Of a DNA stretch of 64,000 nt, positions 1 to 8,102 are shown in pieces. Made by a program: the position numbers and the translations under genes. How positions within the stretch are numbered: the stretch's first letter is position 1; every line of letters starts with the position of its first letter. Source of the stretch: Mucilaginibacter sp. PPCGB 2223. Its GTDB lineage: Bacteria; Bacteroidota; Bacteroidia; Sphingobacteriales; Sphingobacteriaceae. Location: contig NZ_MDJS01000001.1 of assembly GCF_001705515.1 (NCBI RefSeq), positions 248,001 to 312,000 of the forward strand, given 5' to 3'. The notes under the pieces are model-generated. The model was not told where the DNA came from. It was given only the letters and a program-made list of their open reading frames with translations, and did no database searches.

Positions 1-351
1 GTATCACAGCATACACCGCATGAAGTTGAATTTAAAGCGGTAGAATTTGAAGTGGCCGAATATGGTATGATTGCCTTGCAAACCGTTTTGCCGCTGGTAT
101 TACGGGCCGGCTTAGCGGTTGATGTACTGGTGAACAAACTGGCCATAGCCCCACGCCGGATTTTGGGCGTGGATGCAGCCGTTATCGAAAAAGATAAGCC
201 GGCTAACCTGGTTGTTTTTGATACCAAGCAGCAGTGGAACTTCACTAAACAGAATAATCTTTCCAAATCGTATAATTCCCCATTTATCGATGAGCAATTA
301 ACAGGTAGGGTAACACTCGCCTGCAATAATAAACAGGTATTTAAACCATAA
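1..351 (+). CDS. Dihydroorotase-like protein (PyrC family), C-terminal part, 5' end outside window
   Basis: The open frame runs in from the left edge and ends at the TAA at 349-351; about 116 residues are visible. The HTPHE stretch (10-24), the GMIALQT helix and the end segment APRRILGV ... DKPANLVVFD match the C-terminus of class I dihydroorotases of the amidohydrolase superfamily, which close the carbamoyl-aspartate ring in pyrimidine synthesis. Active class I enzymes have DHAPH with a catalytic Asp; here the position before HTPH is Gln (codon 7-9). This may therefore be a degenerate paralogue rather than the active enzyme. The stop lies 4 nt before the next start, so it is probably co-transcribed with the acidic protein and DUF4199 gene that follow. 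Confidence 0.8.
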   Translation, partial: VSQHTPHEVEFKAVEFEVAEYGMIALQTVLPLVLRAGLAVDVLVNKLAIAPRRILGVDAAVIEKDKPANLVVFDTKQQWNFTKQNNLSKSYNSPFIDEQLTGRVTLACNNKQVFKP

Positions 352-355
352 ACTT

Positions 356-1030
356 ATGATGGACGCCAGGATACAATTAGCTGTTCAAAACGCCATCGGC
401 GTATTTTTGCAGGGCAAGGGTCTTAACGAAAAAGCAATCACCGACGAACTGGTAAAAGTATTCTCGGCCGATGAGGATTACCTCGATAAGGTTGATATGC
501 TTGATGCCGTATTTGATGAGAACCCGCAGTTGGAAGATCTGCGCGAGGTTTTCTTTGATATGCTGCTGATGAATTTTTTTAGCGCCGATGTAAAAAAACT
601 GGAAGAGGATTATCTCGATTCGCCCGAATGGGCAAAGATAGAGGATGACACGCTTGACCGGGGTACGGAGCTTTTGAACGTGCTGCTTTATATTAACGAA
701 TGCCACGACGAAGACATTGTACCCGAACTGGGCGACTTCCTGAAAGAGTTTTTATTGGTCGACGAAGACGAGTTCCAGGACGAATACCGCATCTACGAAC
801 CCGTGATCGAAAACCAGATATTAATGGAGAGTACCATTGAAGAGATTGCGAAGGTTGCCCGCGATGTGGATGAGGAATCGGAGCTGAAAGAGCTGTTTTA
901 CCCGTTAATGTGTTTCTTTTACGATATTAACCCATCTGCCGACACCAAAAAGCTTATAGCACAAAATGCTGTGAATAACGACTTTGATATGGCAATATTG
1001 AGTATATTAGATACCTTTAACCAATCATAA
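356..1030 (+). CDS. Hypothetical acidic protein, 224 aa
   Basis: I do not recognise a named family. The product is strongly acidic, helical in character and has neither signal peptide nor membrane segment, so it is probably cytoplasmic. It contains several Asp/Glu clusters, for example EFLLVDEDEFQDEYRIYE in the middle. Two Met codons stand in tandem at 356 and 359, and either could be the start. It lies 4 nt after the dihydroorotase-like gene and 7 nt before the DUF4199 gene, which indicates one transcript. Its reading frame is intact and its base composition is like its neighbours, so I take it as a real lineage-specific gene of unknown role. Confidence 0.75.
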   Translation: MMDARIQLAVQNAIGVFLQGKGLNEKAITDELVKVFSADEDYLDKVDMLDAVFDENPQLEDLREVFFDMLLMNFFSADVKKLEEDYLDSPEWAKIEDDTLDRGTELLNVLLYINECHDEDIVPELGDFLKEFLLVDEDEFQDEYRIYEPVIENQILMESTIEEIAKVARDVDEESELKELFYPLMCFFYDINPSADTKKLIAQNAVNNDFDMAILSILDTFNQS

Positions 1031-1037
1031 AAACATT

Positions 1038-1595
1038 ATGGAAATCAAACCCGCACCCAATCCTACCAAGGTAGCAACCAAATGGGCTGTTATCAGTTTA
1101 CTAATCGCTATAGTGATCACCTATGCGATACAGTTCGCAAACCTTGATATAAACAGCCCGATAAAATACATAGGATATATACCGTTTTTGGCCTGTTTGT
1201 TTCTGACTCAGAAAGAATTTCGCGATGAACTGGGAGGTTACATTACTTTTAATCAGGGCTTCTCTGCCGGGTTCAGGTATGCTGTTTTTAACGGATTATT
1301 AATGGCGGTGTTTACCTATGTGTATATTACAATATTGAGTCCTGAATACTTCGAAAAATCGTTAGAGAAGTTACCTGCCTTATGGGCACAGCAAGGTATG
1401 TCGCAGGAACAAATTGATAAGGCGATGGAAATGACTAAAAAATATTCAGGCATTGGCGGTGCGTTTTTTATTGCCATTGGTTATGCTATTTTAGGCGCCA
1501 TTGTTAGCTTAATTGGTGCAGCGATATTTAAGAAAGAAAAATCAGCGGCACAAATAGCCGATGAGTTGGATAACGCTGCCGATCCGACTGTGTAA
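1038..1595 (+). CDS. DUF4199 domain integral membrane protein
   Basis: The 185-residue product has four hydrophobic segments: about residues 17-32, 43-55, 80-102 and 136-162. The pattern of a short first hairpin, the YITFNQGFSAGF stretch, then a loop rich in Glu and Lys before the last membrane segment is that of the Bacteroidota DUF4199 family. Its biochemical function is unknown. It sits 7 nt after the acidic hypothetical gene and is the last gene before a strong hairpin terminator. In this phylum DUF4199 genes often lie beside dihydroorotase-like genes, which agrees with the order seen here. Confidence 0.85.
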   Translation: MEIKPAPNPTKVATKWAVISLLIAIVITYAIQFANLDINSPIKYIGYIPFLACLFLTQKEFRDELGGYITFNQGFSAGFRYAVFNGLLMAVFTYVYITILSPEYFEKSLEKLPALWAQQGMSQEQIDKAMEMTKKYSGIGGAFFIAIGYAILGAIVSLIGAAIFKKEKSAAQIADELDNAADPTV

Positions 1596-1613
1596 AAGTG
1601 AGATATAAACAAA

Positions 1614-1651
1614 CAAAAAAGGGCATTGTGGATTACACAATGCCCTTTTTT
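1614..1651. terminator. Bidirectional intrinsic terminator between DUF4199 and murA
   Basis: A perfect 10-bp stem (1621-1630 with 1636-1645) closes a 5-nt loop. It is flanked by an A-tract on the left (1614-1620) and a T-tract on the right (1646-1651), so it can stop transcription from both convergent genes. Confidence 0.9.
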
Positions 1652-1673
1652 GTTTACCTGTGAAGCTCAGCGT

Positions 1674-2981
1674 TTATTCAACCCGTTTAATATCTGCGCC
1701 GAGCGCTTTCAGCCTTTCATCAATGTGCTGATAGCCGCGCTCAATTTGCTCGATGTTATAAATGGTCGATGTGCCGTTTGCTGATAATGCCGCTATGAGC
1801 AGTGAAACGCCGGCACGTATATCAGGCGAGGTCATTTTAATTCCTCTTAGCTGTACCTGTTTATCCAAACCAATAACGGTAGCGCGGTGCGGGTCGCAAA
1901 GGATGATCTGTGCACCCATATCAATCAGCTTGTCCACAAAGAACAAACGGCTCTCAAACATTTTTTGATGAATAAGTACCGAACCTTTGGCCTGGGTGGC
2001 TATTACCAAAACGATGCTCAGCAGGTCGGGGGTAAAGCCGGGCCATGGCGCATCGGCAATAGTCATGATCGAGCCGTCGATAAAGGTCTCGATCTCGTAA
2101 TGTTTCTGGGCCGGTACATAAATGTCATCGCCACGACGCTCGAGCTTGATGCCCAAACGTTTAAAAACATCAGGGATCATACCCAATTCGTCGTAATGAA
2201 CATTTTTTATCGTAATCTCCGATTCGGTCATGGCAGCCAGGCCGATGAACGATCCTATTTCGATCATATCAGGTAGCATACGGTGCTCGGTACCGCCTAA
2301 TCTGTCAACACCTTCAATGGTGAGCAGGTTGCTGCCAATACCGCTTATTTTAGCGCCCATGCGGTTAAGCATTTTGCAAAGCTGCTGCAGGTAAGGCTCG
2401 CAGGCGGCGTTATAAATGGTGGTAGTGCCTTTGGCCAATACAGCAGCCATTACCACGTTGGCAGTACCCGTTACCGAAGCTTCGTCAAGCAAAATGTATG
2501 TGCCCCTAAGGTTGGATGCGTCAACGTTAAAAAATCCGTTTTCGGGATTATAATCAAAGCGTGCGCCTAATTTTTCAAAGCCCAGAAAGTGCGTATCGAG
2601 CCTCCGGCGGCCGATTTTGTCGCCACCAGGTTTAGGTATTGCCGCTTTGCCGAAACGCGCAAGCAAGGGGCCCACGATCATGATCGAACCGCGCAGGCTG
2701 CCGCCTTTAGCTTTGAAGGTTTCGCTTTGGAAAAAATCGAGGTCAATCTTTTTGGCTTCGAAAGTATAAGTATCAGGAGCGATGCGTTCAACAACTACGC
2801 CCATATCGCCTAACAGCTCTATCAGTTTATTGACATCGACAATGTCGGGGATATTACTTACGGTAACTTTTTCATCTGTCAGCAACACTGCCGAAAGTAT
2901 CTGCAATGCTTCGTTTTTTGCACCCTGCGGCGTTATTTCGCCCTTTAGGGGCTTGCCACCTTTAATTTCAAATGCACCCAT
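1674..2981 (-). CDS. murA: UDP-N-acetylglucosamine 1-carboxyvinyltransferase
   Basis: MurA transfers enolpyruvate from phosphoenolpyruvate to UDP-GlcNAc, the first committed step of peptidoglycan synthesis, in the cytoplasm. The 435-residue product has the usual length. It carries the Lys-Asn pair in GAKNEALQIL near the N-terminus, the FTPDLLS segment with the conserved active-site Asp, and the DIRAGVSLL segment with the conserved Arg. The catalytic loop reads PGGDKIG, so the usual Cys is Asp at about residue 121 (codon 2619-2621). Cys-to-Asp MurA enzymes remain active and resist fosfomycin, as known in Mycobacterium and Chlamydia. It lies downstream of the DUF4290 gene, separated by about 100 bp containing a palindromic element. 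Confidence 0.97.
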   Translation of the reverse strand: MGAFEIKGGKPLKGEITPQGAKNEALQILSAVLLTDEKVTVSNIPDIVDVNKLIELLGDMGVVVERIAPDTYTFEAKKIDLDFFQSETFKAKGGSLRGSIMIVGPLLARFGKAAIPKPGGDKIGRRRLDTHFLGFEKLGARFDYNPENGFFNVDASNLRGTYILLDEASVTGTANVVMAAVLAKGTTTIYNAACEPYLQQLCKMLNRMGAKISGIGSNLLTIEGVDRLGGTEHRMLPDMIEIGSFIGLAAMTESEITIKNVHYDELGMIPDVFKRLGIKLERRGDDIYVPAQKHYEIETFIDGSIMTIADAPWPGFTPDLLSIVLVIATQAKGSVLIHQKMFESRLFFVDKLIDMGAQIILCDPHRATVIGLDKQVQLRGIKMTSPDIRAGVSLLIAALSANGTSTIYNIEQIERGYQHIDERLKALGADIKRVE

Positions 2982-2992
2982 TGGTTAGTTTT

Positions 2993-3090
2993 TAGTCTTG
3001 AGTCTATAGCCCTGAGTCTCGGGTTCGAAGTTAGCAGAAATAATTAAAATTGCTATTGACTCCGGGCTCGAGACTTAGAACTCCCGACTA
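2993..3090. repeat. Palindromic intergenic element between DUF4290 and murA
   Basis: The left arm (about 2993-3026) and the reverse complement of the right arm (about 3057-3090) share most positions in imperfect alignment, with repeated GAGTCT-like words. The right arm abuts the DUF4290 stop codon. The whole can fold as a long imperfect hairpin. It resembles dispersed palindromic elements rather than a terminator, as there is no T-run. Confidence 0.5.
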
Positions 3091-3816
3091 ATATTTACGG
3101 CCACCTCCGCCGCTGCCGCCATTGTTACGGTTACGGTTGTTCTGGTTGTTATTTTGACGCTGGTTGTTGTTGTTTCGTCCGCCACCGCCGCCGCCACGGT
3201 TTTGATTATTGCGTCCGCCGCGATTGTTTTCGGCTTTGTGGGTAGGTGCACTGCGGTATTCAACCTTGTTCAGGTTAACGTTTTCATCCAGCTTAAGTTC
3301 GCCGCCCGATAGCTCCAGTAAATGGTTCAGGATGGTTTCGTCGGCAACGGTATCCTTGTTCCATTGTACGTAGGCCATTTTCATAAAATTGGCAATAGCC
3401 TGCACCATGTGGTTGCGGCGCTCGGGTTCCTGTATGGTTTTGGCTTTGTTGATCATCAGCTCGATGGTTTTGCCATAATGCTTGTATTTGATACGCTGAT
3501 GCGGATATTTTAAAGGTTCCGGTTTCAGGTGTATCGCATCCGGGCTCGGTGGCGGGTAAGGCGAGTCGACATCTATTTCGAAGTTCGAGATAATGTGCAG
3601 GTGATCCCAAAGCTTATGTTTAAAATCGGCAACATCGCGAAGGTGAGGATTTAAAAAACCCATCAGGTCTATCACCACCGCGGCGTATCGGTTGCGTTCT
3701 TCTTTGGTGGGTAAAGCAACAATATACTTTACCATGTTTTGTACGTTCCGGCCGTACTCCGACAGCAACAGTTTACTGCGCGTCGAATTATAATCAAATG
3801 GTTGTTCTGGAGTCAT
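3088..3816 (-). CDS. DUF4290 domain protein with Gly/Asn/Arg-rich tail
   Basis: The first about 190 residues (FDYNSTR, LPTKEERN, HLRDVADFKHKLWDHL) match DUF4290, a Bacteroidota family of unknown function. The last about 45 residues are a low-complexity tail of Gly, Asn, Arg and Gln with RGG-like steps, typical of disordered RNA-binding extensions. The frame is open upstream to 3927, but the first residues there look unlike the family; I chose the Met at 3816 (MTPEQPFDYN), giving 242 residues. No signal peptide. It is the gene upstream of murA on the same strand, a pairing common in the phylum. Confidence 0.85.
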   Translation of the reverse strand: MTPEQPFDYNSTRSKLLLSEYGRNVQNMVKYIVALPTKEERNRYAAVVIDLMGFLNPHLRDVADFKHKLWDHLHIISNFEIDVDSPYPPPSPDAIHLKPEPLKYPHQRIKYKHYGKTIELMINKAKTIQEPERRNHMVQAIANFMKMAYVQWNKDTVADETILNHLLELSGGELKLDENVNLNKVEYRSAPTHKAENNRGGRNNQNRGGGGGGRNNNNQRQNNNQNNRNRNNGGSGGGGRKY

Positions 3817-4038
3817 TGAATAAAAATAAAAAATGATTTGATGATCTATCGGTTGCGTAGTATTTAATTCCGCGAGAGGGAAAGCTGAGATACTGAGGTG
3901 CGAACCTTTAAATTGAAATGACTGCAATTGCAGTACACAAAGGTAAACAACGGTTAGCTACAAACAAAATATCTGCAATAAATAAGCATAGATAAGCACC
4001 GCGCTTTTTATATCTTTAAAAGATAAAATTCATCCTTT

Positions 4039-5616
4039 ATGCATCGTACCTGCTTAGCTTTTCTGTTTTTATTGGTTTTCTCGAAAACCGCTCTGGCACA
4101 ACTGCCCGATGCTGCCGTTGATGTGCGGCACTATGGCTTTGTTATACAACTTAACGATGAAAACAACACAATTAAAGGCGAAGCCACGATTGATGTACGC
4201 TATCTCAAAAACAGCGATACTTTTTCGCTTAACCTGGTCAGGGCCAACAAATCGGGTAAGGGGATGCTGGTATCTGCTGTAACCGAAATGGGTAATCCCG
4301 TTAAATTTGAACAGGACAGCGACAACGTGGTGATCTATGCCCCCGCTAAACGGTCCGAAAGCCACAGCTATACGATTACTTATTCGGGCGTCCCTTCCGA
4401 TGGCCTCATTATATCTAACAATATGTTTGGGCACCGAACCTTTTTTGGCGATAACTGGCCCAACAGGGCGCATAACTGGCTGCCCTGTGTTGATCACCCG
4501 GCCGATAAAGCCACCGTTGATTTTACAGTTACTGCTCCCGATCATTACCAGGTTGTGGCCAATGGGGCAAAAGTAAGCGAAACACAGTTGCCGGGGTATT
4601 TAAAACTGACGCATTACAAGGAGAGCGCGCCGGTTTCGACCAAGGTAATGGTTATCGGCGTTGCCGAGTTTGCCATAGATCATCCGGGCGACGTAGGCGC
4701 GACGCATGTTTATACCTATGTTTTTAACGAGAATAAAGTAAGGGGGTTTCAGGATTATGCGGTAGCCCGGCCGATTTTGCAGTATTACGTTAATAACATC
4801 GGGCCGTTCTCCTACGAAAAACTGGCTAACGTACAATCTAAAACCATCTTTGGAGGCATGGAAAATGCCAGCTGCATATTCTATTTTGAGCAATCGGTAG
4901 GGGATAAGGGTATCGAATCGTTAATGGCGCACGAGATAGCTCACCAATGGTTTGGCGATGCCGCTTCCGAAAAAAGCTGGGCGCACCTTTGGCTGAGCGA
5001 AGGGTTTGCCACCTACTTTACCGACCTTTACCTGGAGCACCGGTACGGCGTTGATACCTTGATGAAAACACTGCAAACACAACGCCGAAAGATAATTGCG
5101 TTTGCCAGGCGCCGGTTTACACCTGTAATAGACACAGCCGTGACCAAAAACTTTACACAACTGCTCAACGCCAATAGTTACGAAAAGGGCGGATGGGTGC
5201 TGCATATGCTGCGCCGCAAATTAGGCGATGAGATATTTTGGCGCTCTATCAGAGCCTATTACAATGTGTATCGTGATAAAAACGCGAATACCGACGACCT
5301 GAGGCATGTTTTTGAGATCAACTCCGGGTTAAACCTGCAAACATTTTTTAATCAGTGGCTGCGCACGCCCGGCCATCCAAAACTCAAAATTAATTATGAG
5401 TACGATGCGGCCGCAAAGATGCTGAACGTACACGTCGAACAAACACAGGAGTATGTGTTTAACTTCCCGCTGGAGTTTTCGGTACCCGGAACGCCTAAAG
5501 TATTTAGTTTCAATATCAACGGCAAAACCAAGGATATACAGATACCCTTATCCGAAAAGCCTTCGATGCTGAACATCGACCCGAACATCAATTTACTTTT
5601 TGAGCAGGTTAACTAA
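4039..5616 (+). CDS. M1 family metallopeptidase (aminopeptidase), exported
   Basis: This is a zinc aminopeptidase of the gluzincin clan. Residues 1-20 form a signal peptide ending in LAQ. A beta-rich N-terminal domain is followed by the exopeptidase motif GGMEN (272-276, the family GxMEN), the zinc site HEIAH (298-302) and, 18 residues later, the third ligand Glu321 in WLSEGFATYF. All catalytic elements are present. At 525 residues it is shorter than aminopeptidase N (about 870), lacking the large C-terminal helical domain, as is common for Bacteroidota members. It probably acts in the periplasm or outside the cell in peptide scavenging. It is followed 41 nt later by a CoA-transferase gene of unrelated function. 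Confidence 0.93.
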   Translation: MHRTCLAFLFLLVFSKTALAQLPDAAVDVRHYGFVIQLNDENNTIKGEATIDVRYLKNSDTFSLNLVRANKSGKGMLVSAVTEMGNPVKFEQDSDNVVIYAPAKRSESHSYTITYSGVPSDGLIISNNMFGHRTFFGDNWPNRAHNWLPCVDHPADKATVDFTVTAPDHYQVVANGAKVSETQLPGYLKLTHYKESAPVSTKVMVIGVAEFAIDHPGDVGATHVYTYVFNENKVRGFQDYAVARPILQYYVNNIGPFSYEKLANVQSKTIFGGMENASCIFYFEQSVGDKGIESLMAHEIAHQWFGDAASEKSWAHLWLSEGFATYFTDLYLEHRYGVDTLMKTLQTQRRKIIAFARRRFTPVIDTAVTKNFTQLLNANSYEKGGWVLHMLRRKLGDEIFWRSIRAYYNVYRDKNANTDDLRHVFEINSGLNLQTFFNQWLRTPGHPKLKINYEYDAAAKMLNVHVEQTQEYVFNFPLEFSVPGTPKVFSFNINGKTKDIQIPLSEKPSMLNIDPNINLLFEQVN

Positions 5617-5657
5617 GCGCGAAACTTTGCTACATTTGGTATACATTTTATAAACCG

Positions 5658-6314
5658 ATGCTTGATAAAAACAGTATTGCCAAACGCATTGCGCGCGAGG
5701 TGAAGGACGGCTATTATGTTAACCTCGGAATTGGCATCCCAACGCTGGTTGCCAATTACATACCAAAAGATATTAGTGTTGTTTTACAATCCGAGAACGG
5801 TTTGCTGGGCATGGGGCCTTTCCCGTTCGAGGGCGAAGAAGACCCGGATACCATCAACGCCGGTAAGCAAACCATTACCATGCTGCCTGGTTCGGCTGTG
5901 TTTGATTCGGCCATGAGTTTCGGTATGATCCGCGCGCGCAAGGTGAATCTGACTATACTTGGCGCTATGGAGGTATCCGAGAACGGCGACATAGCCAACT
6001 GGAAGATACCCGGCAAGATGGTGAAAGGCATGGGCGGCGCGATGGACCTGGTAGCATCGGCCGAGAATATCATTGTAGCTATGCAGCATGTAAACAAAGC
6101 AGGCGAGTCAAAGCTGTTGCCGAAATGCACTTTGCCTTTAACAGGTATTAACTGCGTTAAAAAAATAGTTACCGAACTGGCTGTACTGGATGTATTGCCC
6201 GGCGGTGGTTTTAAGCTACTGGAGCGTGCACCGGGCGTAAGCATTGACGAAATTAAAGCCGCTACCGCCGGGAAATTGATTATTGAAGGCGAGATACCCG
6301 AGATGATGATTTGA
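5658..6314 (+). CDS. scoB: 3-oxoacid CoA-transferase subunit B
   Basis: The 218-residue product matches the B subunit of succinyl-CoA:3-ketoacid CoA-transferase, which exchanges CoA between succinate and acetoacetate in ketone-body or butanoate metabolism. The start segment NLGIGIPTLVANYI and the SENG motif with the catalytic Glu46 that forms the glutamyl-CoA thioester are present, as is the later GGGFKLLERAPGVS region. The A subunit is not adjacent: the upstream gene is an M1 peptidase and the downstream gene is on the other strand. The A subunit must be encoded elsewhere for a working enzyme. The symbol could equally be given as atoA-type by homology. Confidence 0.9.
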   Translation: MLDKNSIAKRIAREVKDGYYVNLGIGIPTLVANYIPKDISVVLQSENGLLGMGPFPFEGEEDPDTINAGKQTITMLPGSAVFDSAMSFGMIRARKVNLTILGAMEVSENGDIANWKIPGKMVKGMGGAMDLVASAENIIVAMQHVNKAGESKLLPKCTLPLTGINCVKKIVTELAVLDVLPGGGFKLLERAPGVSIDEIKAATAGKLIIEGEIPEMMI

Positions 6315-6331
6315 GGTTAAGTAGTTTACCA

Positions 6332-6405
6332 GGTTGATCAGGTGAGTGGTTAACTGAGTTTATTAAGTTGATCTATTTGGTTGTTAACTATTCACTTAAT
6401 CAACC
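6332..6405. repeat. Palindromic element at the udk 3' end
   Basis: Two 23-bp arms (6332-6354 and 6383-6405) match in 19 of 23 positions as an inverted repeat around a 28-nt spacer. Three of the four differences would be G-U pairs in RNA. The right arm overlaps the udk stop codon (6400-6402). It lies between the convergent scoB and udk genes and could act as a bidirectional hairpin, though no T-run follows. Confidence 0.5.
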
Positions 6406-7035
6406 ATTCAACAATGCTTTAAGCTCTGCGCTTATCTCCTCGGTAACAGCAATAATATCCTCGGCTACATGGCTGTTGTTAGTGATCACTTTATCACATT
6501 CGCCCATATAGGGTAGCAAAAACTCTTTGTATGCAGGTACGACGTGGTTTATCCATTTGTACATCACGTCATCGTGCGAGTAACCACGCTCTATCAGGTC
6601 GCGCTTTAAGCGGCGCTGCAAAGCTACATCTTCATCGGCATCGATAAATATCTTCATATCGAGCAGGTCGGCAATATCCCTGAAATGCAGAATGAACAAC
6701 CCTTCAACTATTACGATAGGTGCCGGTTTAATCTCCAGCATTTTGGGTACGGCGTTAGGGTTCCCAAAGCAGTATTCTTTTTTGGTGAACGATTCGCCGG
6801 CAATAATTTTGTTGATATCGCTTATAAAGTGCTCCCTATCGATGGTATGCGGCAGATCAAAATTATACAGCTTGTTCTCTTCGGGCGTCATGTTATCAGC
6901 CACAGGGATATAATAGTCATCCTGCGATACCAGGCACACTTCTTCCTTTTTAAAATGATTTAAAAAGCAGTTTAAAAAAAACGTTTTGCCAGAGCCGCTG
7001 CCGCCGGCTATGCCAATAATATAAGGTTTACTCAT
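6400..7035 (-). CDS. udk: Uridine kinase
   Basis: The product phosphorylates uridine and cytidine to the monophosphates in pyrimidine salvage. The P-loop GGSGSGKT occupies residues 11-18, followed by the SQDDYY segment, the FDLPHTID segment and VIVEGLF, all characteristic of the uridine kinase family. Its 211 residues are the usual length. It overlaps the upstream LysM gene by 8 nt on the same strand, so the two are translationally coupled and part of the DUF4905-LysM-udk transcript. No signal peptide; cytoplasmic. Confidence 0.93.
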   Translation of the reverse strand: MSKPYIIGIAGGSGSGKTFFLNCFLNHFKKEEVCLVSQDDYYIPVADNMTPEENKLYNFDLPHTIDREHFISDINKIIAGESFTKKEYCFGNPNAVPKMLEIKPAPIVIVEGLFILHFRDIADLLDMKIFIDADEDVALQRRLKRDLIERGYSHDDVMYKWINHVVPAYKEFLLPYMGECDKVITNNSHVAEDIIAVTEEISAELKALLNG

Positions 7036-8086
7036 TCGGGATACCGTAGCTTATAGATACATGAAAGCGTTTATCTAAGGCACCAAGCGATTCGGCTACA
7101 TTTTTGGTCATAACTACGATCACATCTTTGGTGTTTTCGTTTTCGGTAAAGCGGCCCACAACTTTGGCAAAGGTAGTGCGGTTGGTCATGGGGTTGGTGA
7201 TTTTTATTACGGTGCCTACAGGCGCGGTGCGGTGCAGTATCAGTTTTTTATTAGGGTCGATACTTTCATTATCCATCCAAACGGCTATACCGCTTTCATT
7301 CTTTTCACTCAATCCATACCTGTCGCCTACAATTTTGTGACCTGAGAAATCAACCGTGTCGTGCGGCGAAACCTTTGTACTATCGCGTTTGGCGACAGGT
7401 GTTTGCGGCATATCCGGTTGTTCAACAAAAGTATCTTCGGTTTTAACAGGTACTTTTGATTTGTTTACAGGCTTTTCGGCTGGTTTGGATTCGGCTGGTT
7501 TGGTTACCGGTTTTTCGACCGGCGGCGCTGTTTTAACTATAGGTTTCTCAACCGGCTTTTCGGTAACCTTTTCGGGTTGTTGCTTTGCCGGCGGTGCTTC
7601 TGCCACAGTTTCGGTAGCCGGGTTTGCCGATTTTACCAGCAATACCTGCCCAGGCATCAATGTGTTCGATTTTAACCCATTCGTCATGATCAGTTCATCA
7701 ACCGTACTGCCAAACTTTTTGGCTATGCCAAAAAGTGTCTCGCCCTGCGAAACCTTATATTGCATGGTTTGCGCTTTGCCGCCCGGTTTATTTGTTGCTG
7801 CGGGATGGTTGGTCTGTTTATCTGAAAACGGGATATCGGTAGGTACTTTAATGATATCGCCAACCTGCATTTTGGCGTCTTTATTCAAGGCCATGATGGC
7901 ATTTGCCGATACATTGTACCTGCGCCCTATCGAATAAAAATTGTCTTTGGGATCGAGCTTATGCAGAATTACTTTTTTGCCATTCTGGTTTTCAACGCCT
8001 ATCGAGTCGAATAGGGGATTTGCAAAAACCGTTGCTGTTAGCGATGACAATACAATGGTGAAAAGCAGAGATTTTAACTTCATCAT
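7028..8086 (-). CDS. Exported double-LysM protein with C-terminal RlpA-like barrel
   Basis: A signal peptide (about residues 1-22) is followed by two LysM modules, about 42-83 and 108-152 (FGIAKKFGS, MPGQVLLV). A long Pro/Lys/Glu/Val low-complexity linker covers about 155-220. The C-terminal about 100 residues (SGIAVWMDN, LILHRTAPVGTVIKITNP, VVGRFTENENT) look like the double-psi beta-barrel of RlpA-type proteins. It probably binds peptidoglycan in the periplasm; enzyme activity is not established. It lies 16 nt after the DUF4905 gene and overlaps udk by 8 nt, so it is the middle gene of that operon. Confidence 0.85.
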   Translation of the reverse strand: MMKLKSLLFTIVLSSLTATVFANPLFDSIGVENQNGKKVILHKLDPKDNFYSIGRRYNVSANAIMALNKDAKMQVGDIIKVPTDIPFSDKQTNHPAATNKPGGKAQTMQYKVSQGETLFGIAKKFGSTVDELIMTNGLKSNTLMPGQVLLVKSANPATETVAEAPPAKQQPEKVTEKPVEKPIVKTAPPVEKPVTKPAESKPAEKPVNKSKVPVKTEDTFVEQPDMPQTPVAKRDSTKVSPHDTVDFSGHKIVGDRYGLSEKNESGIAVWMDNESIDPNKKLILHRTAPVGTVIKITNPMTNRTTFAKVVGRFTENENTKDVIVVMTKNVAESLGALDKRFHVSISYGIPNE

Positions 8087-8102
8087 TTTTGTTTAGCAGC
8101 AG

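Noticed and set aside
3015..3030. tRNA T-loop-like GGGTTCGA
   Set aside because: No acceptor, D or anticodon stem surrounds it; the word belongs to the palindromic element.
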